Shown here in pieces: positions 23,732 through 41,577 of a stretch of 64,000 nucleotides of DNA. Positions within the stretch are counted from its first letter, which is position 1; every line of letters begins with the position of its first letter. The position numbers were made by a program, and so were the translations under genes. The DNA is from Arcobacter arenosus. GTDB taxonomy: Bacteria; Campylobacterota; Campylobacteria; Campylobacterales; Arcobacteraceae. The notes under the pieces are model-generated. The model ran no database searches. It was not told where the DNA came from and was given only the letters and a program-made list of their open reading frames with translations. Location: assembly GCF_005771535.1 (NCBI RefSeq), contig NZ_VANU01000005.1, forward strand, positions 280,950-344,949, given 5' to 3'.

Positions 23732-23780
23732 TTAACCTAGGTCAATTTTTATTTGTTTTAATATTGTTATTATTTTGAAT
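23732..23780 (+). promoter_or_regulatory. FNR-like promoter of the NrfJ-like gene
   Basis: TTAAC-CTAG-GTCAA (23732-23745, centre 23738.5) is a slightly degenerate FNR-type site that shares ACCTA with the nrfH box and the distal napA box. TATTAT at 23768-23773 is the matching -10 element, giving a start near 23780, again 41.5 bases from the centre. Confidence 0.6.
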
Positions 23781-23803
23781 AATTATTCATATAAAGGTAA
23801 ATC

Positions 23804-24508
23804 ATGTATAAGAAATTAACTTTAGGATGTTTATCTATCCTTTTATCAGCAAATTTAGCATTTGCATTAAATGAACCCCATGAGGTAAAAGTTTTAGAAA
23901 GTATAAATAGTGGTGCTTATACTTATTTAAAAGTAGAAGAAAAAGGTGAACAATATTGGGCTGCTATTACAAAAACACCAATAAAAGTGGATAGTGTAAT
24001 AACTATAAAAGAGCAAGTTTGGATGAAAGACTTTAAAAGTAAAACACTAAATAAAACTTTTGATAAAATTTTATTCGCAGAATTTCCTAAAAAAGGTATC
24101 TCAGGAGTTGATAATATACATTCTATCCATGGAGATATGATTAAGAAAAAACAAAAACAAACAATGAAACCAAATCCAAAATTTAATGAAAATATTGTTA
24201 TAGCTAATGGTTCTCCTATAAAAACAAATATCTCAGAGATTTTTTCCAATAAAGATAAATTTAAAAACAAAAATGTAGAGATTCAAGGTAGGGTTTTACA
24301 AGTTTCAAATAAAGTTATGGGTAATACATGGGTTAAAATTTATGATGGCAAAGAAGCTGTTATTTTCAGATCACCTAATGAAGATGAAAAAGTTTCAATT
24401 GGAAAAAAGGTAAAAGTAGTTGGAACTATAAATACAAATGTAGATTATGGTTTTGGTTATGCCTATGAAGTTATTGGAGTAAATGGTAAATTTGAAGTTT
24501 TAAACTAA
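23804..24508 (+). CDS. Exported OB-fold protein, NrfJ-like
   Basis: This 234-aa protein has a signal peptide (MYKKLTLGCLSILLSANLAFA) and two domains. Residues about 25-95 are beta-rich with YTYLKVEEKGEQYWAAI and a KSKTLNKTFDKILFAEFP segment. Residues about 135-234 have an OB-fold-like pattern (VEIQGRVLQVSNKVMGNTWVKI, then VGTINTNVDYGFGYAYEVI). The layout resembles NrfJ-related exported proteins found beside epsilon nrf genes; I assign this from memory of the family and not from a search. It is divergent from nrfHA and has its own FNR-like promoter, so it is probably expressed with nitrite reduction. Confidence 0.6.
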   Translation: MYKKLTLGCLSILLSANLAFALNEPHEVKVLESINSGAYTYLKVEEKGEQYWAAITKTPIKVDSVITIKEQVWMKDFKSKTLNKTFDKILFAEFPKKGISGVDNIHSIHGDMIKKKQKQTMKPNPKFNENIVIANGSPIKTNISEIFSNKDKFKNKNVEIQGRVLQVSNKVMGNTWVKIYDGKEAVIFRSPNEDEKVSIGKKVKVVGTINTNVDYGFGYAYEVIGVNGKFEVLN

Positions 24509-24536
24509 AAAGTAATAGATATTTCTATTACTTTTT
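24507..24536. terminator. Bidirectional terminator between convergent genes
   Basis: AAAAAGTAATAGA (24507-24519) and TCTATTACTTTTT (24524-24536) form a perfect 13-bp stem with a 4-nt loop. The hairpin overlaps the stop codons of the NrfJ-like gene and of the convergent GGDEF gene and has T-runs on both strands. Confidence 0.8.
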
Positions 24537-25992
24537 ATATATTTCTTATTACTTTATTTCTTCCCGTTCTTTTTGCTGTATAGAGTAACTCATCTGCACT
24601 TTGAAGAATCTCATCAATATATTCCTCTTTATTTTCATTTGAACCAATCCCAATAGAGATTGTAAATTTAATCTCAAGTTGATTTATTTTCATAACATTT
24701 TCAGCACATTTTTTTCTAATTTTTTCAGCTAAATTAAAAATATACTCTTCATCTTTATCAAAAATAGATAAACAAAACTCTTCCCCACCTATTCTTCCAA
24801 AAACTTCTTCTTTATCAATTATTGATAAAATTGTTAAACAAAACTCTTGTAAAACACTATCCCCTGTTAAATGCCCATAATTATCATTTATTTTTTTAAA
24901 ATGGTCAATATCAATTAACAATACAAAAAAGTTTTTATTTTCCTTATTTGCTTTAGATAAAAGTTCTTTGCTTTTTTCGAAAAATGATCTTCTATTTTTG
25001 ATATTTGTTAAAGAATCAATTGTTGATAACTTATATAAGGCTTTGTTTTTTTCTTCTATAAGTCTAATACTATTATTAAGATTTTGAGTCCTTTTTTGAA
25101 CTTCAAGTTCAAGTTGCTCATTGTATCCTAGCAAACTTTTTTGTTTTTTGTAAGATGTTAATACAAATAAAAACAATAAAATAGTGATAATAAAATTATA
25201 ATAATAAGTTACAGTTAAACCATCATCTAAAACCTCAGTAGAATTTATAGTTTCTAAATTAAATAAAAATCTATTTTCTGAAAAAAACCCAATATTGTTG
25301 TATATTTTTTTATTTTGAAAATATGAATATATTTTTATATTTTTTATATATTCATTCTCAATAGTTTCAATATAAGCTTTTTCTGGTTTTACCAAACTTA
25401 GTTTTGTTTGCTCAAATATATAAGATATATTTTTTATATAAGCTTCATCAAAATTTTTTAATGTATATATAAAGCCGTTAGAATCACCTTCCTCATCACT
25501 TTTTTTTATCTCAAGTTTAATAATAAAAAACAGTTTTTTATCTATAGACTCAATTGAATAGAAATTGTCACTTCCTTTTAATAAATCAATCACCTTTTCC
25601 ATTAAATCATTTTTATCTAAAACATTTATATTTTTAGTATATTTGTTAAAAATAATATTATTTGACTTATCAGTATAAAAAATCATATCAATATTTAAAT
25701 CATTTAATGTAGATGTACCCTTTCTGAAGTTTTCATAAATATATGCTCCATTTTTATCATTTATAAAATTGTATGTATCATCCCATTTACTGTAATCATT
25801 TATAATTTTTTTTAGATTTGAGATTTCTTTATTAATATTTGATAAAAGTGTATTGATATTCACATTGTTTTTTTTAGTCTCAATATCTTTATAATTAGGA
25901 ACAATCATCACATAAGATACAATCCATAATATAATTATGAAAAAAATAAATATTAATGAAAAATTTAATTTGTTAATTTTTAAACCATTCAT
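24535..25992 (-). CDS. Membrane CHASE4-GGDEF diguanylate cyclase
   Basis: This 485-aa protein has a membrane helix at about 11-31, a periplasmic CHASE4-like domain with its signature DYSKWDDTYNF near residue 66, a second membrane helix at about 262-282, a coiled coil and a C-terminal GGDEF domain. The active-site loop reads GRIGGEEF and the substrate segment is DIDHFKKINDNYGH, so it should be able to make cyclic-di-GMP. An RxxD inhibitory site is not obvious before GGEEF. It is a single gene between the NrfJ-like gene and a divergent sensor kinase. Confidence 0.9.
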   Translation of the reverse strand: MNGLKINKLNFSLIFIFFIIILWIVSYVMIVPNYKDIETKKNNVNINTLLSNINKEISNLKKIINDYSKWDDTYNFINDKNGAYIYENFRKGTSTLNDLNIDMIFYTDKSNNIIFNKYTKNINVLDKNDLMEKVIDLLKGSDNFYSIESIDKKLFFIIKLEIKKSDEEGDSNGFIYTLKNFDEAYIKNISYIFEQTKLSLVKPEKAYIETIENEYIKNIKIYSYFQNKKIYNNIGFFSENRFLFNLETINSTEVLDDGLTVTYYYNFIITILLFLFVLTSYKKQKSLLGYNEQLELEVQKRTQNLNNSIRLIEEKNKALYKLSTIDSLTNIKNRRSFFEKSKELLSKANKENKNFFVLLIDIDHFKKINDNYGHLTGDSVLQEFCLTILSIIDKEEVFGRIGGEEFCLSIFDKDEEYIFNLAEKIRKKCAENVMKINQLEIKFTISIGIGSNENKEEYIDEILQSADELLYTAKRTGRNKVIRNI

Positions 25993-26140
25993 ATCCTTAC
26001 CTTTATAGACTAATTATACTAAGCAATAGTACTAAAATAGTATCATTATGAAATTCTACTAACTTAAATAAAGTCGCTAATTTATTGGATTTTAGTTATG
26101 ATTATAGATTATAATTTTAAATTTATTGAAAGTAAGTTCC

Positions 26141-28744
26141 ATGAATAAAGCATTTGTAACATTATTTTTTATTTTATTTTTCTTTACAAAATCATTTGCA
26201 TTAGAAAAAGTAAGCCTTCAATTAAAATGGTTTCACCAATTTCAATTTGCAGGGTATTATGCTGCTAAAGAGAAAGGTTTTTATAAAGATGTAGGCTTAG
26301 ATGTAGAGATAAAAGAAAGAGATATCAATTTTAATAATATTGAACAAGTTATAAATAATAAATCCCAGTATGGTGTAGCAGATTCAATATTACTATTGTA
26401 TAGAGCAAAAAATGAACCTGTTATTATTGTGAGTCCTATATTTCAACATTCACCAAGTATTCTATTTACCCTAAAAAGAAGTGGTATAAATTCACCATAT
26501 AAATTGAATAATAAAGATGTTTTATTTTATGAAAATGATACGGATGGTTTTTCAATTTTAGCAATGTTAAATAAGCTTAATATCAAACCAAATCTAATAA
26601 GAAAAAGAGAAAAAAACGATTATACAAAAGTATTAAATAATGAAGTAATAGCTTCTGCAGGATATTTAAGTAATGAACCATTTTATTTAAGGGAAAGAAA
26701 TATTGAATTTAATATTATTGATCCTAGGAATTATGGTTTTGATCTATATGGAGATATGCTTTTTACAAATGAAAATGAAATGATTAATCATCCAAATAGA
26801 GTAAAAAAGTTTAAAGAGGCAACATTAAAAGGTTGGAGGTATGCCTTAGAAAATAAAGAAGAGATTGTAAAATTAATTCATAAGAAATATAATAAAACAA
26901 AATCTGTTAAACATCTAAGATATGAAGCTAATGTAATAGACAAATTAATATCTGATGATACTGTGCCGTTAGGTTCAATTGATGAAGGGAGAATTCAATA
27001 TATTTCTAGTATCTATAAAGAGTTTGGTTTAACAAAAAAAGATTTTGATATAAAAAATTTTATTTTTGAAAACTATAAAAACCCAAAAAATCAATTTACA
27101 AATTTATCTAAAAAAGAGAAAGAATCAAAACAAAAAGATACACTTTATAATGAACTTACACAAAAAGAAACAGAATTTTTAAAAAATCATTCAGTAATAA
27201 GATTTAAAGTACCATCAAATAACCCACCTTTTTCCTTTCAAGAAAATGGAATTGCTCAAGGTGTAGCAGTGGATTATGTTAAGGAAAGTGCAAAAAACGT
27301 AGGACTAAATGTTGAATTTGTAATTAACGATGACCCTATTTTTGAATCTTATAATCATATAAATACTACTAGAAAAAAATATGACTCTGTTTTATATAGT
27401 GTTAAAAGTTCTGAAAGAAACGTGAAATTATCATTTGGGATACCCTATTTGTCATACCCACTAATGATTGTAACAAACAGTAATAATCCATTTATCTCTT
27501 CATTAAAAGATTTAAAAAATAAAACTATTGTATTGGAAAAAAGATACTTAACCAATAATTGGATTAAAAAAGATTATCCTGATATTAAAATAATAAATGC
27601 AGAAGATACATTAGAAGCTTTAAAAATGTTAAATGAAAATAAAGTAGATGCATATGTAGGAAATGGTTTATTAACAAGTCATTTAAGTTCTATGCATAAA
27701 CTAGAAAATGTTAAAATTGTAGCACCCTCAGGGTATGGAAATGTAAAATATAGTTTTGCTTCGCCTAAAGAATGGCCAGAATTAAGTTCTTTATTAAGTA
27801 AAGGTTATTCAAAAATATCTCAACTCGAACACAATAATATCCGACAGAAATGGTTATCTTTAAGAACTATAGAAAAAGTTAACTATACTATTATTTGGAA
27901 TATTATATTAGTTTCAATTTTTATATTAGCAATATTCTTATGGTGGAATAGAAAACTACATCAGGAAAAAAATAAAACAAAAAAAATTTTAGAAGAGTTA
28001 AAAAAATCTCAAAAGAAATTAATAGAACAACATGAATTAATATTAGTACAATCTAAAAATGTTGCAATAGGTGAAATGATAGGAAATATTGCACATCAAT
28101 GGAGACAACCTTTATCTGTGATATCTACTTGCGCAACAGGTCTTATATTAGAAAAAGAATCTGGTTTATTAAATGACAAAAGACTAATTAAATCATTATA
28201 TAATATTCATGAACACACAAGACATTTGTCAAAAACAATAGATACTTTTAGAAACTATCTAAATACTACAAAAGAGTATTGTGAAGTTATTTTTCAAGAT
28301 AGTATAAAAGAATCCTTAAGAATTTTAGATTCTACTTTCAAGAATAATTTTATAACATTAAAAACAAACATAGATGAAATTGAACCAATAAAAATAAAAC
28401 TTGTTAAAGGGGAGTTTTCTGAAGTATTAATAAATATTTTAAATAATGCAAAAGATGTTTTATTGATTGAAAAAGTAACTTCACCTTGGATAGAGCTATT
28501 AGTTAAAAAAGAAAGTGACAAAATTATTGTTACTATTGAAGATAACGCGGGAGGAATAGATCCAAAAATAATTGATAGAATTTTTGAACCATATTTTACG
28601 ACAAAACATAAATCACAAGGTACAGGATTAGGACTTCATATGAGTTATAAAATTGTTACAGAAAGTTTAAAGGGTTCAATATATGTTAAAAATACAAACA
28701 ATGGTGCAAAATTTTTCATAGAGATTCCTTATTTAAATAATTAA
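26141..28744 (+). CDS. Sensor histidine kinase with NMT1-like and SBP3 periplasmic domains
   Basis: The start is the ATG at 26141, which gives a signal segment (MNKAFVTLFFILFFFTKSFA); the ribosome site is weak. The 867-aa protein has an NMT1/THI5-like substrate-binding domain (about 20-235, VSLQLKWFHQFQFAGYYAA), then an SBP_bac_3-like domain (about 335-560), a membrane helix (about 590-610), a coiled coil, a HisKA region with catalytic His near 652 in GNIAHQWRQPLSV, and an HATPase domain (NILNNAKDVL, DNAGGIDPKI, GTGLGLHMSY). It probably senses two small ligands. No response regulator is adjacent, so it is an orphan kinase. Confidence 0.88.
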   Translation: MNKAFVTLFFILFFFTKSFALEKVSLQLKWFHQFQFAGYYAAKEKGFYKDVGLDVEIKERDINFNNIEQVINNKSQYGVADSILLLYRAKNEPVIIVSPIFQHSPSILFTLKRSGINSPYKLNNKDVLFYENDTDGFSILAMLNKLNIKPNLIRKREKNDYTKVLNNEVIASAGYLSNEPFYLRERNIEFNIIDPRNYGFDLYGDMLFTNENEMINHPNRVKKFKEATLKGWRYALENKEEIVKLIHKKYNKTKSVKHLRYEANVIDKLISDDTVPLGSIDEGRIQYISSIYKEFGLTKKDFDIKNFIFENYKNPKNQFTNLSKKEKESKQKDTLYNELTQKETEFLKNHSVIRFKVPSNNPPFSFQENGIAQGVAVDYVKESAKNVGLNVEFVINDDPIFESYNHINTTRKKYDSVLYSVKSSERNVKLSFGIPYLSYPLMIVTNSNNPFISSLKDLKNKTIVLEKRYLTNNWIKKDYPDIKIINAEDTLEALKMLNENKVDAYVGNGLLTSHLSSMHKLENVKIVAPSGYGNVKYSFASPKEWPELSSLLSKGYSKISQLEHNNIRQKWLSLRTIEKVNYTIIWNIILVSIFILAIFLWWNRKLHQEKNKTKKILEELKKSQKKLIEQHELILVQSKNVAIGEMIGNIAHQWRQPLSVISTCATGLILEKESGLLNDKRLIKSLYNIHEHTRHLSKTIDTFRNYLNTTKEYCEVIFQDSIKESLRILDSTFKNNFITLKTNIDEIEPIKIKLVKGEFSEVLINILNNAKDVLLIEKVTSPWIELLVKKESDKIIVTIEDNAGGIDPKIIDRIFEPYFTTKHKSQGTGLGLHMSYKIVTESLKGSIYVKNTNNGAKFFIEIPYLNN

Positions 28745-28999
28745 TAATAAAAAAAACTATTTAAATAAGAGGTCGTACTATAACTATTTCTTATTACTAA
28801 AATAATACTTTTAAATAATAGACACCATAAAATGGTCTCTAAAGACTATACATTTCATTTCATCCTTAAAAAAATTTTTAAAAAATATTATAAATTTTAT
28901 GAATAATTGTTCATTTATAATAAACTTATAATCAATTCTCTGTTAATATTTAAAAAAATATTAAATTTTAAATATAGTTTAAAATTATCAGGAGTTACA

Positions 29000-31408
29000 A
29001 TGCTTAAGAATTTGAAGCTAAAAAACAAGATGCTACTTATTTGTTGTATTATTGGTATAGTTTTTTCAGGGGTTTTAGTTTACACCTATTACGCAGGTGA
29101 TGAAGTTTATGATGGCCTAAAAGAGATTGAAGTAAATTCAATTTCAAATAAGAAGAAAATTTTAGAAGGTGATAAAGCTTTAAATGAAGCCTTAGTAGAG
29201 ATTCAAGAGTTCGAGACTAAGACTCTTGTAATGATGAGAAAAGTAAGAGAGGTTAATACAGCATTTCAAGATTGGAGAATAATTGTTTCAAGAGAAGCAG
29301 CCCTTGGAGAAAATTTTTTCAAGCAAGAACAATATATTAAATTAACAAAAAAAATTGAAACAATTTTAAAAGAGGAAAAAGAGAAAAACTACTATAAAGA
29401 AAATGATAATTATCAACAATTTATAGAAAACGCCTTTTTTAATAACGAAAAACTAAAAAAAGAGTCACTTAGTGTTTTTAATACATACAAAGATAATGAA
29501 GCATGGGAGGATATGCAACCTATAACAATAAACCAACTTGTTGAATTTAATACAAAATGTATCGAAGCTACAACAGAAACTCTTGCATTTGTAAAACTTT
29601 TTAGTGAAGAGCTTAATAAAGAAATCGATAAAGTTAAAAATCATATTCAAGATGCCGCTAATTTACAAAAAAAAGTTAGGGTAAACACAGAAGAAAAAAT
29701 TGTCGAGTTTTCAAATCATTTAACGAATAAATTTTTACAAAACACAAAAATTGTTTTAATACAATTTGTAATAAGTTTATTTATCTCGTGCCTTTTATTA
29801 TTTATATTGTCAAGAATCATTACTACAAATCTATCTGAACTGCAAAAAGGACTTATTGAATTTTTTGAATATCTACAACAAAAGAAAGAAGACTGTATAA
29901 GTCTAAAAGTATCTGGAGAAGATGAGTTTGCACAGATGAATCATATGATAAATGAAAATGTTAAACTTATCAAAGAAGGTAAAATAAAAGATGAAGAAGT
30001 TATTGCAGAAGTAAACGAGATTATAAATTATTCAAAAGAGGGAATCATCTGTTATGAAGTTCAAAAAACTGCTAATAATAAAGAGCTTGAGAAATTAAGA
30101 GTTGCTATAAATCAATATCTAAATGACTCAGTAGAAAAGTTTTCTGGAGTTGTAGATATTTTATCTGAATTTACAAAAGGTAATTTTGATGCACCTAATG
30201 AAATGGCTACTAAAACCTATGGAATTATAGGGATAATCCTAAGACAACTAAATACAGTTGGGTTTAATACTTCTGAGATTCTTGCAACTAATAAAACCAA
30301 TGGTGAAGAGATAAAAAATAGTAATCAAGAACTAGTGAATAATGCTGAATATTTATCTTCATTAGCAAATCAACAAGCAACAGAATTAGAAGAAACAGCA
30401 GCAGCTATTGAAGAAGTAACTGAAGCTATTAAAGCTAACTCAAATTCAAGTTTAGAAATGAAAAATAAAGGTGAGATTTTAAAAAGTGTAAGTATAAAAG
30501 GTAAAGAGCTTGCAACTAATACAGTAGCATCTATGCAAGAAATTAATGAAAAAGTTACTTCAATAAGTGAAGTGATTCAAGTGATTGACAATATCGCATT
30601 TCAGACAAATATTCTTTCACTAAATGCAGCTGTAGAAGCTGCAACAGCAGGAGAATCTGGTAAAGGATTTGCTGTTGTTGCTCAAGAAGTAAGAAATCTT
30701 GCTAATAGAAGTGCTGATGCTGCAAAAGATATTAAAGAATTAGTAGAAAAAGCAACTGCAGAAACAAGCTTAGGTAAGGCTAATGCCGACCAAATGATTG
30801 AAGGGTACGGTGAGCTTTCAACAGAAATAGAAGATACAATTGCAATGATTAATGATGTTGCTCATTCAACAGCAGAACAAGGTGAAGCAATGAATCAAAT
30901 TAATAATGCTGTAAATTCACTTGATAAAAAAACTCAACAAAATGCTCAAGTAGCAAGTCAAGTAAAAAGTAAATCTGCTGAATGTCTAATGATTAGTGAT
31001 GAGTTTATTAGAGTTGCAGAGAAAACAACATTCAAAAAAGAAGCATTAAATATAAAAACAAATGTAGATTTAACATTTAAAATTAATAATTTAATCTCAG
31101 AGCACTTAAGCTACACACAAAAAGTTAATAAAATGGTATGTGGTAGAGAAGAATTTGATGAAGATAAAATTCAAAAATGTAATCTTCATATCTTTATTGG
31201 GGAGATGGAAGAAGAGGAAAACAAAATTATTGATACAGATTATTGGGAAGATTTTAAAGCATCACACAATAAAGTTCATGATATTGGTTTTAGATGTACA
31301 AAAGCTGAATACAAATCAGTTGAGCAAGCAAAATTATTAAAAGAACTTTCTGTAGCTGTTGGAGATACAATTCAACACCTAAGAAAACTTCAGACAACTC
31401 AATTCTAA
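29000..31408 (+). CDS. Methyl-accepting chemotaxis protein with C-terminal CZB zinc-binding domain
   Basis: The start is the ATG at 29000 with AGGAG five bases before it; the longer reading from 28907 lacks such a site. The 802-aa receptor has membrane helices at about 11-33 and 265-285 around a periplasmic helical sensor, then a long HAMP-like segment and the signalling hairpin with the tip FQTNILSLNAAVEAATAGE and VAQEVRNLANRSADAAKDI. The C-terminal ~100 residues (HLSYTQKVNKMVCG, QKCNLHIFIGEME, HNKVHDIG) fit a chemoreceptor zinc-binding (CZB) domain with His/Cys ligands. CZB domains are linked to zinc or hypochlorous acid sensing. Confidence 0.88.
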   Translation: MLKNLKLKNKMLLICCIIGIVFSGVLVYTYYAGDEVYDGLKEIEVNSISNKKKILEGDKALNEALVEIQEFETKTLVMMRKVREVNTAFQDWRIIVSREAALGENFFKQEQYIKLTKKIETILKEEKEKNYYKENDNYQQFIENAFFNNEKLKKESLSVFNTYKDNEAWEDMQPITINQLVEFNTKCIEATTETLAFVKLFSEELNKEIDKVKNHIQDAANLQKKVRVNTEEKIVEFSNHLTNKFLQNTKIVLIQFVISLFISCLLLFILSRIITTNLSELQKGLIEFFEYLQQKKEDCISLKVSGEDEFAQMNHMINENVKLIKEGKIKDEEVIAEVNEIINYSKEGIICYEVQKTANNKELEKLRVAINQYLNDSVEKFSGVVDILSEFTKGNFDAPNEMATKTYGIIGIILRQLNTVGFNTSEILATNKTNGEEIKNSNQELVNNAEYLSSLANQQATELEETAAAIEEVTEAIKANSNSSLEMKNKGEILKSVSIKGKELATNTVASMQEINEKVTSISEVIQVIDNIAFQTNILSLNAAVEAATAGESGKGFAVVAQEVRNLANRSADAAKDIKELVEKATAETSLGKANADQMIEGYGELSTEIEDTIAMINDVAHSTAEQGEAMNQINNAVNSLDKKTQQNAQVASQVKSKSAECLMISDEFIRVAEKTTFKKEALNIKTNVDLTFKINNLISEHLSYTQKVNKMVCGREEFDEDKIQKCNLHIFIGEMEEEENKIIDTDYWEDFKASHNKVHDIGFRCTKAEYKSVEQAKLLKELSVAVGDTIQHLRKLQTTQF

Positions 31409-31433
31409 TATCAAGGGGATTACCCCTTGATAT
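31408..31433 (+). terminator. Hairpin after the chemoreceptor gene
   Basis: ATATCAAGGGG (31408-31418) and CCCCTTGATAT (31423-31433) form a perfect 11-bp stem with loop ATTA directly at the stop codon. No T-run follows, so it is a terminator candidate or an mRNA 3'-end stabiliser. Confidence 0.55.
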
Positions 31434-31514
31434 CAGTTAGATTATCTTAATTCAAATACACAACATATAAATATTCTATGTACTTTAATAAAAATTATAT
31501 GATGAAAGGGTGTA

Positions 31515-31799
31515 TTATCTAGGAAGTAATTTTACTGGTACGATTTGGAATTCTTCCATATTCCATACACCATTAGTTACATATGGTTCATTTTCTAACC
31601 ACTCATTAATTTCATCATCACTTTCGAAATCAACAAAAAGTGTAGAACCAACCATTTTATCTTCTTCTATAAGAGCTCCAGCATCTATAATCTTACCTTC
31701 AGCCATAAGTTTTTTTGCTCCTTCTACGTGAGCATCTCTAACTTCAAGTCTTTTTTCTAAAGCACCATCATTGTCATACGCGATTACTAAATATTGCAT
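31515..31799 (-). CDS. YciI-family protein
   Basis: I place the start at the ATG at 31799, preceded by AGGAG with 6-base spacing; a TTG two codons earlier is less likely. The 94-aa protein has the YCII fold pattern: MQYLVIAYDN at the N-terminus, RDAHVEGAKKLMAEGKII with the conserved Asp/His, and DFESDDEINEWLENEPYV near residues 63-80. The family has a dimeric ferredoxin-like fold and probably has enzymatic activity on an unknown substrate. It is monocistronic, and the upstream gap (31800-31892) holds no gene. Confidence 0.88.
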   Translation of the reverse strand: MQYLVIAYDNDGALEKRLEVRDAHVEGAKKLMAEGKIIDAGALIEEDKMVGSTLFVDFESDDEINEWLENEPYVTNGVWNMEEFQIVPVKLLPR

Positions 31800-31892
31800 T
31801 GGCAACTCCTATATAATTTATTGAAGAAAGTATAACATACTAAGTTAAAAATAAAAGGATAGATAAGATTTTTTTAAAGAAAATATATAAAC

Positions 31893-32276
31893 TTAGAAAT
31901 AACTAACTGCAAAAAGAAAGGTAAGAGGATATATTAAAGCATTCATATATCTAAAAATAAAATTCATTTGTATATTTGGCATAATTTCTTGTAAATCAAC
32001 ACCTTGAGCCATTTTAGTTAAAAGATTTAATTTAAAAGCTATATCTAAAAATTTCAAGCCAACTATACTTAACATCAAAAAGCCATTATTTTGTAAAAAA
32101 ATAACTAAAAAAATAGAATAGATAAAACTCGGATTTAATAAGAAAAAATAGATTATTCCTTTTTGATAAATAGAATAATTGTTATATAAAACTCCATGTA
32201 GAGTATCAGATTTTTGCCAATTAGACTCAAAAAGCTCTAAGGCTATAAAGATTAAAAATAAAGATAAAAAATCCAT
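31893..32276 (-). CDS. Small integral membrane protein downstream of rpoC, unrecognised
   Basis: This 127-aa protein has about four hydrophobic helices (around residues 2-15, 43-62, 65-80 and 108-125) and a short polar loop (SNWQKSDTLHGVLYNNYSIYQKG). No family signature or catalytic motif is recognised. It starts 28 bases after the rpoC stop, with a perfect hairpin between, so it may be read through from rpoBC at a lower level. Confidence 0.6.
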   Translation of the reverse strand: MDFLSLFLIFIALELFESNWQKSDTLHGVLYNNYSIYQKGIIYFFLLNPSFIYSIFLVIFLQNNGFLMLSIVGLKFLDIAFKLNLLTKMAQGVDLQEIMPNIQMNFIFRYMNALIYPLTFLFAVSYF

Positions 32277-32281
32277 AGTTT

Positions 32282-32304
32282 AACATTAGGGTTGCCCCTA
32301 ATGT

Positions 32305-32305
<1 letters not shown>
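32282..32305 (-). terminator. Perfect hairpin at the rpoC stop codon
   Basis: AACATTAGGG (32282-32291) and CCCTAATGTT (32296-32305) form a 10-bp stem with a 4-nt loop and touch the rpoC TAA. No U-run follows on the minus strand before the next ATG, so it may reduce read-through rather than fully stop transcription. Confidence 0.5.
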
Positions 32306-41050
<8,745 letters not shown>

Positions 41051-41100
41051 TTAAAATTTGTCCTAAATTCTAACCTTAGCCCTCAAAGATGCTAATCTTT

Positions 41101-41124
41101 ATACAAGGCAAAAATGCCTTGTAT
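41101..41124 (-). promoter_or_regulatory. Hairpin between rplL and rpoB (candidate attenuator or processing site)
   Basis: ATACAAGGCA and TGCCTTGTAT form a perfect 10-bp stem with loop AAAA in the rplL-rpoB gap. There is no T-run, so partial attenuation or RNase III-type processing, as known for rplL-rpoB in E. coli, is more likely than full termination. The gap 40976-41148 contains no gene. Confidence 0.5.
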
Positions 41125-41148
41125 ACGAATAAAATTCTGTAGTAGAAA

Positions 41149-41520
41149 TTATGCTAATTCTACAGTTGCTCCTGCACCTTCTAATGCAGCTTTAGCAGCT
41201 TCAGCGTCTTCTTTAGAAACACCTTCTTTTACTTTTGCTCCAGCTTCTTCAGCCATAGCTTTTGCTTCTTTTAATCCAAGACCAGTTAATGCTCTGATCT
41301 CTTTAATTACGTTAATTTTCTTAGCTCCAGCATCTTTTAAGATTACATCGAACTCAGTTTTTTCTTCAGCAGCTTCAGCAGCAACTGCAGCTCCACCAGC
41401 AACTGCAACAGGTTGTGCAGATACACCAAATTTTTCTTCAAATTCTTTAACTAATTCTGATAATTCTAATACAGATAAACCAGAGATATATTCTAAAACG
41501 TCTTCTTTAGAAATTGCCAT
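41149..41520 (-). CDS. rplL: 50S ribosomal protein L7/L12
   Basis: This 123-aa acidic stalk protein has an N-terminal dimerisation region ([20 protein letters not shown]), an Ala/Gly/Val-rich hinge ([15 protein letters not shown]) and the conserved C-terminal domain ([33 protein letters not shown]). It binds L10 and recruits translation factors. Its gene follows rplJ by 57 bases. Confidence 0.98.
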   Translation of the reverse strand: MAISKEDVLEYISGLSVLELSELVKEFEEKFGVSAQPVAVAGGAAVAAEAAEEKTEFDVILKDAGAKKINVIKEIRALTGLGLKEAKAMAEEAGAKVKEGVSKEDAEAAKAALEGAGATVELA

Positions 41521-41577
41521 TTCTTTTCCTTATTATTTTTTTTATTTTTAATTATATATTATATAACGCTTAAGTAA

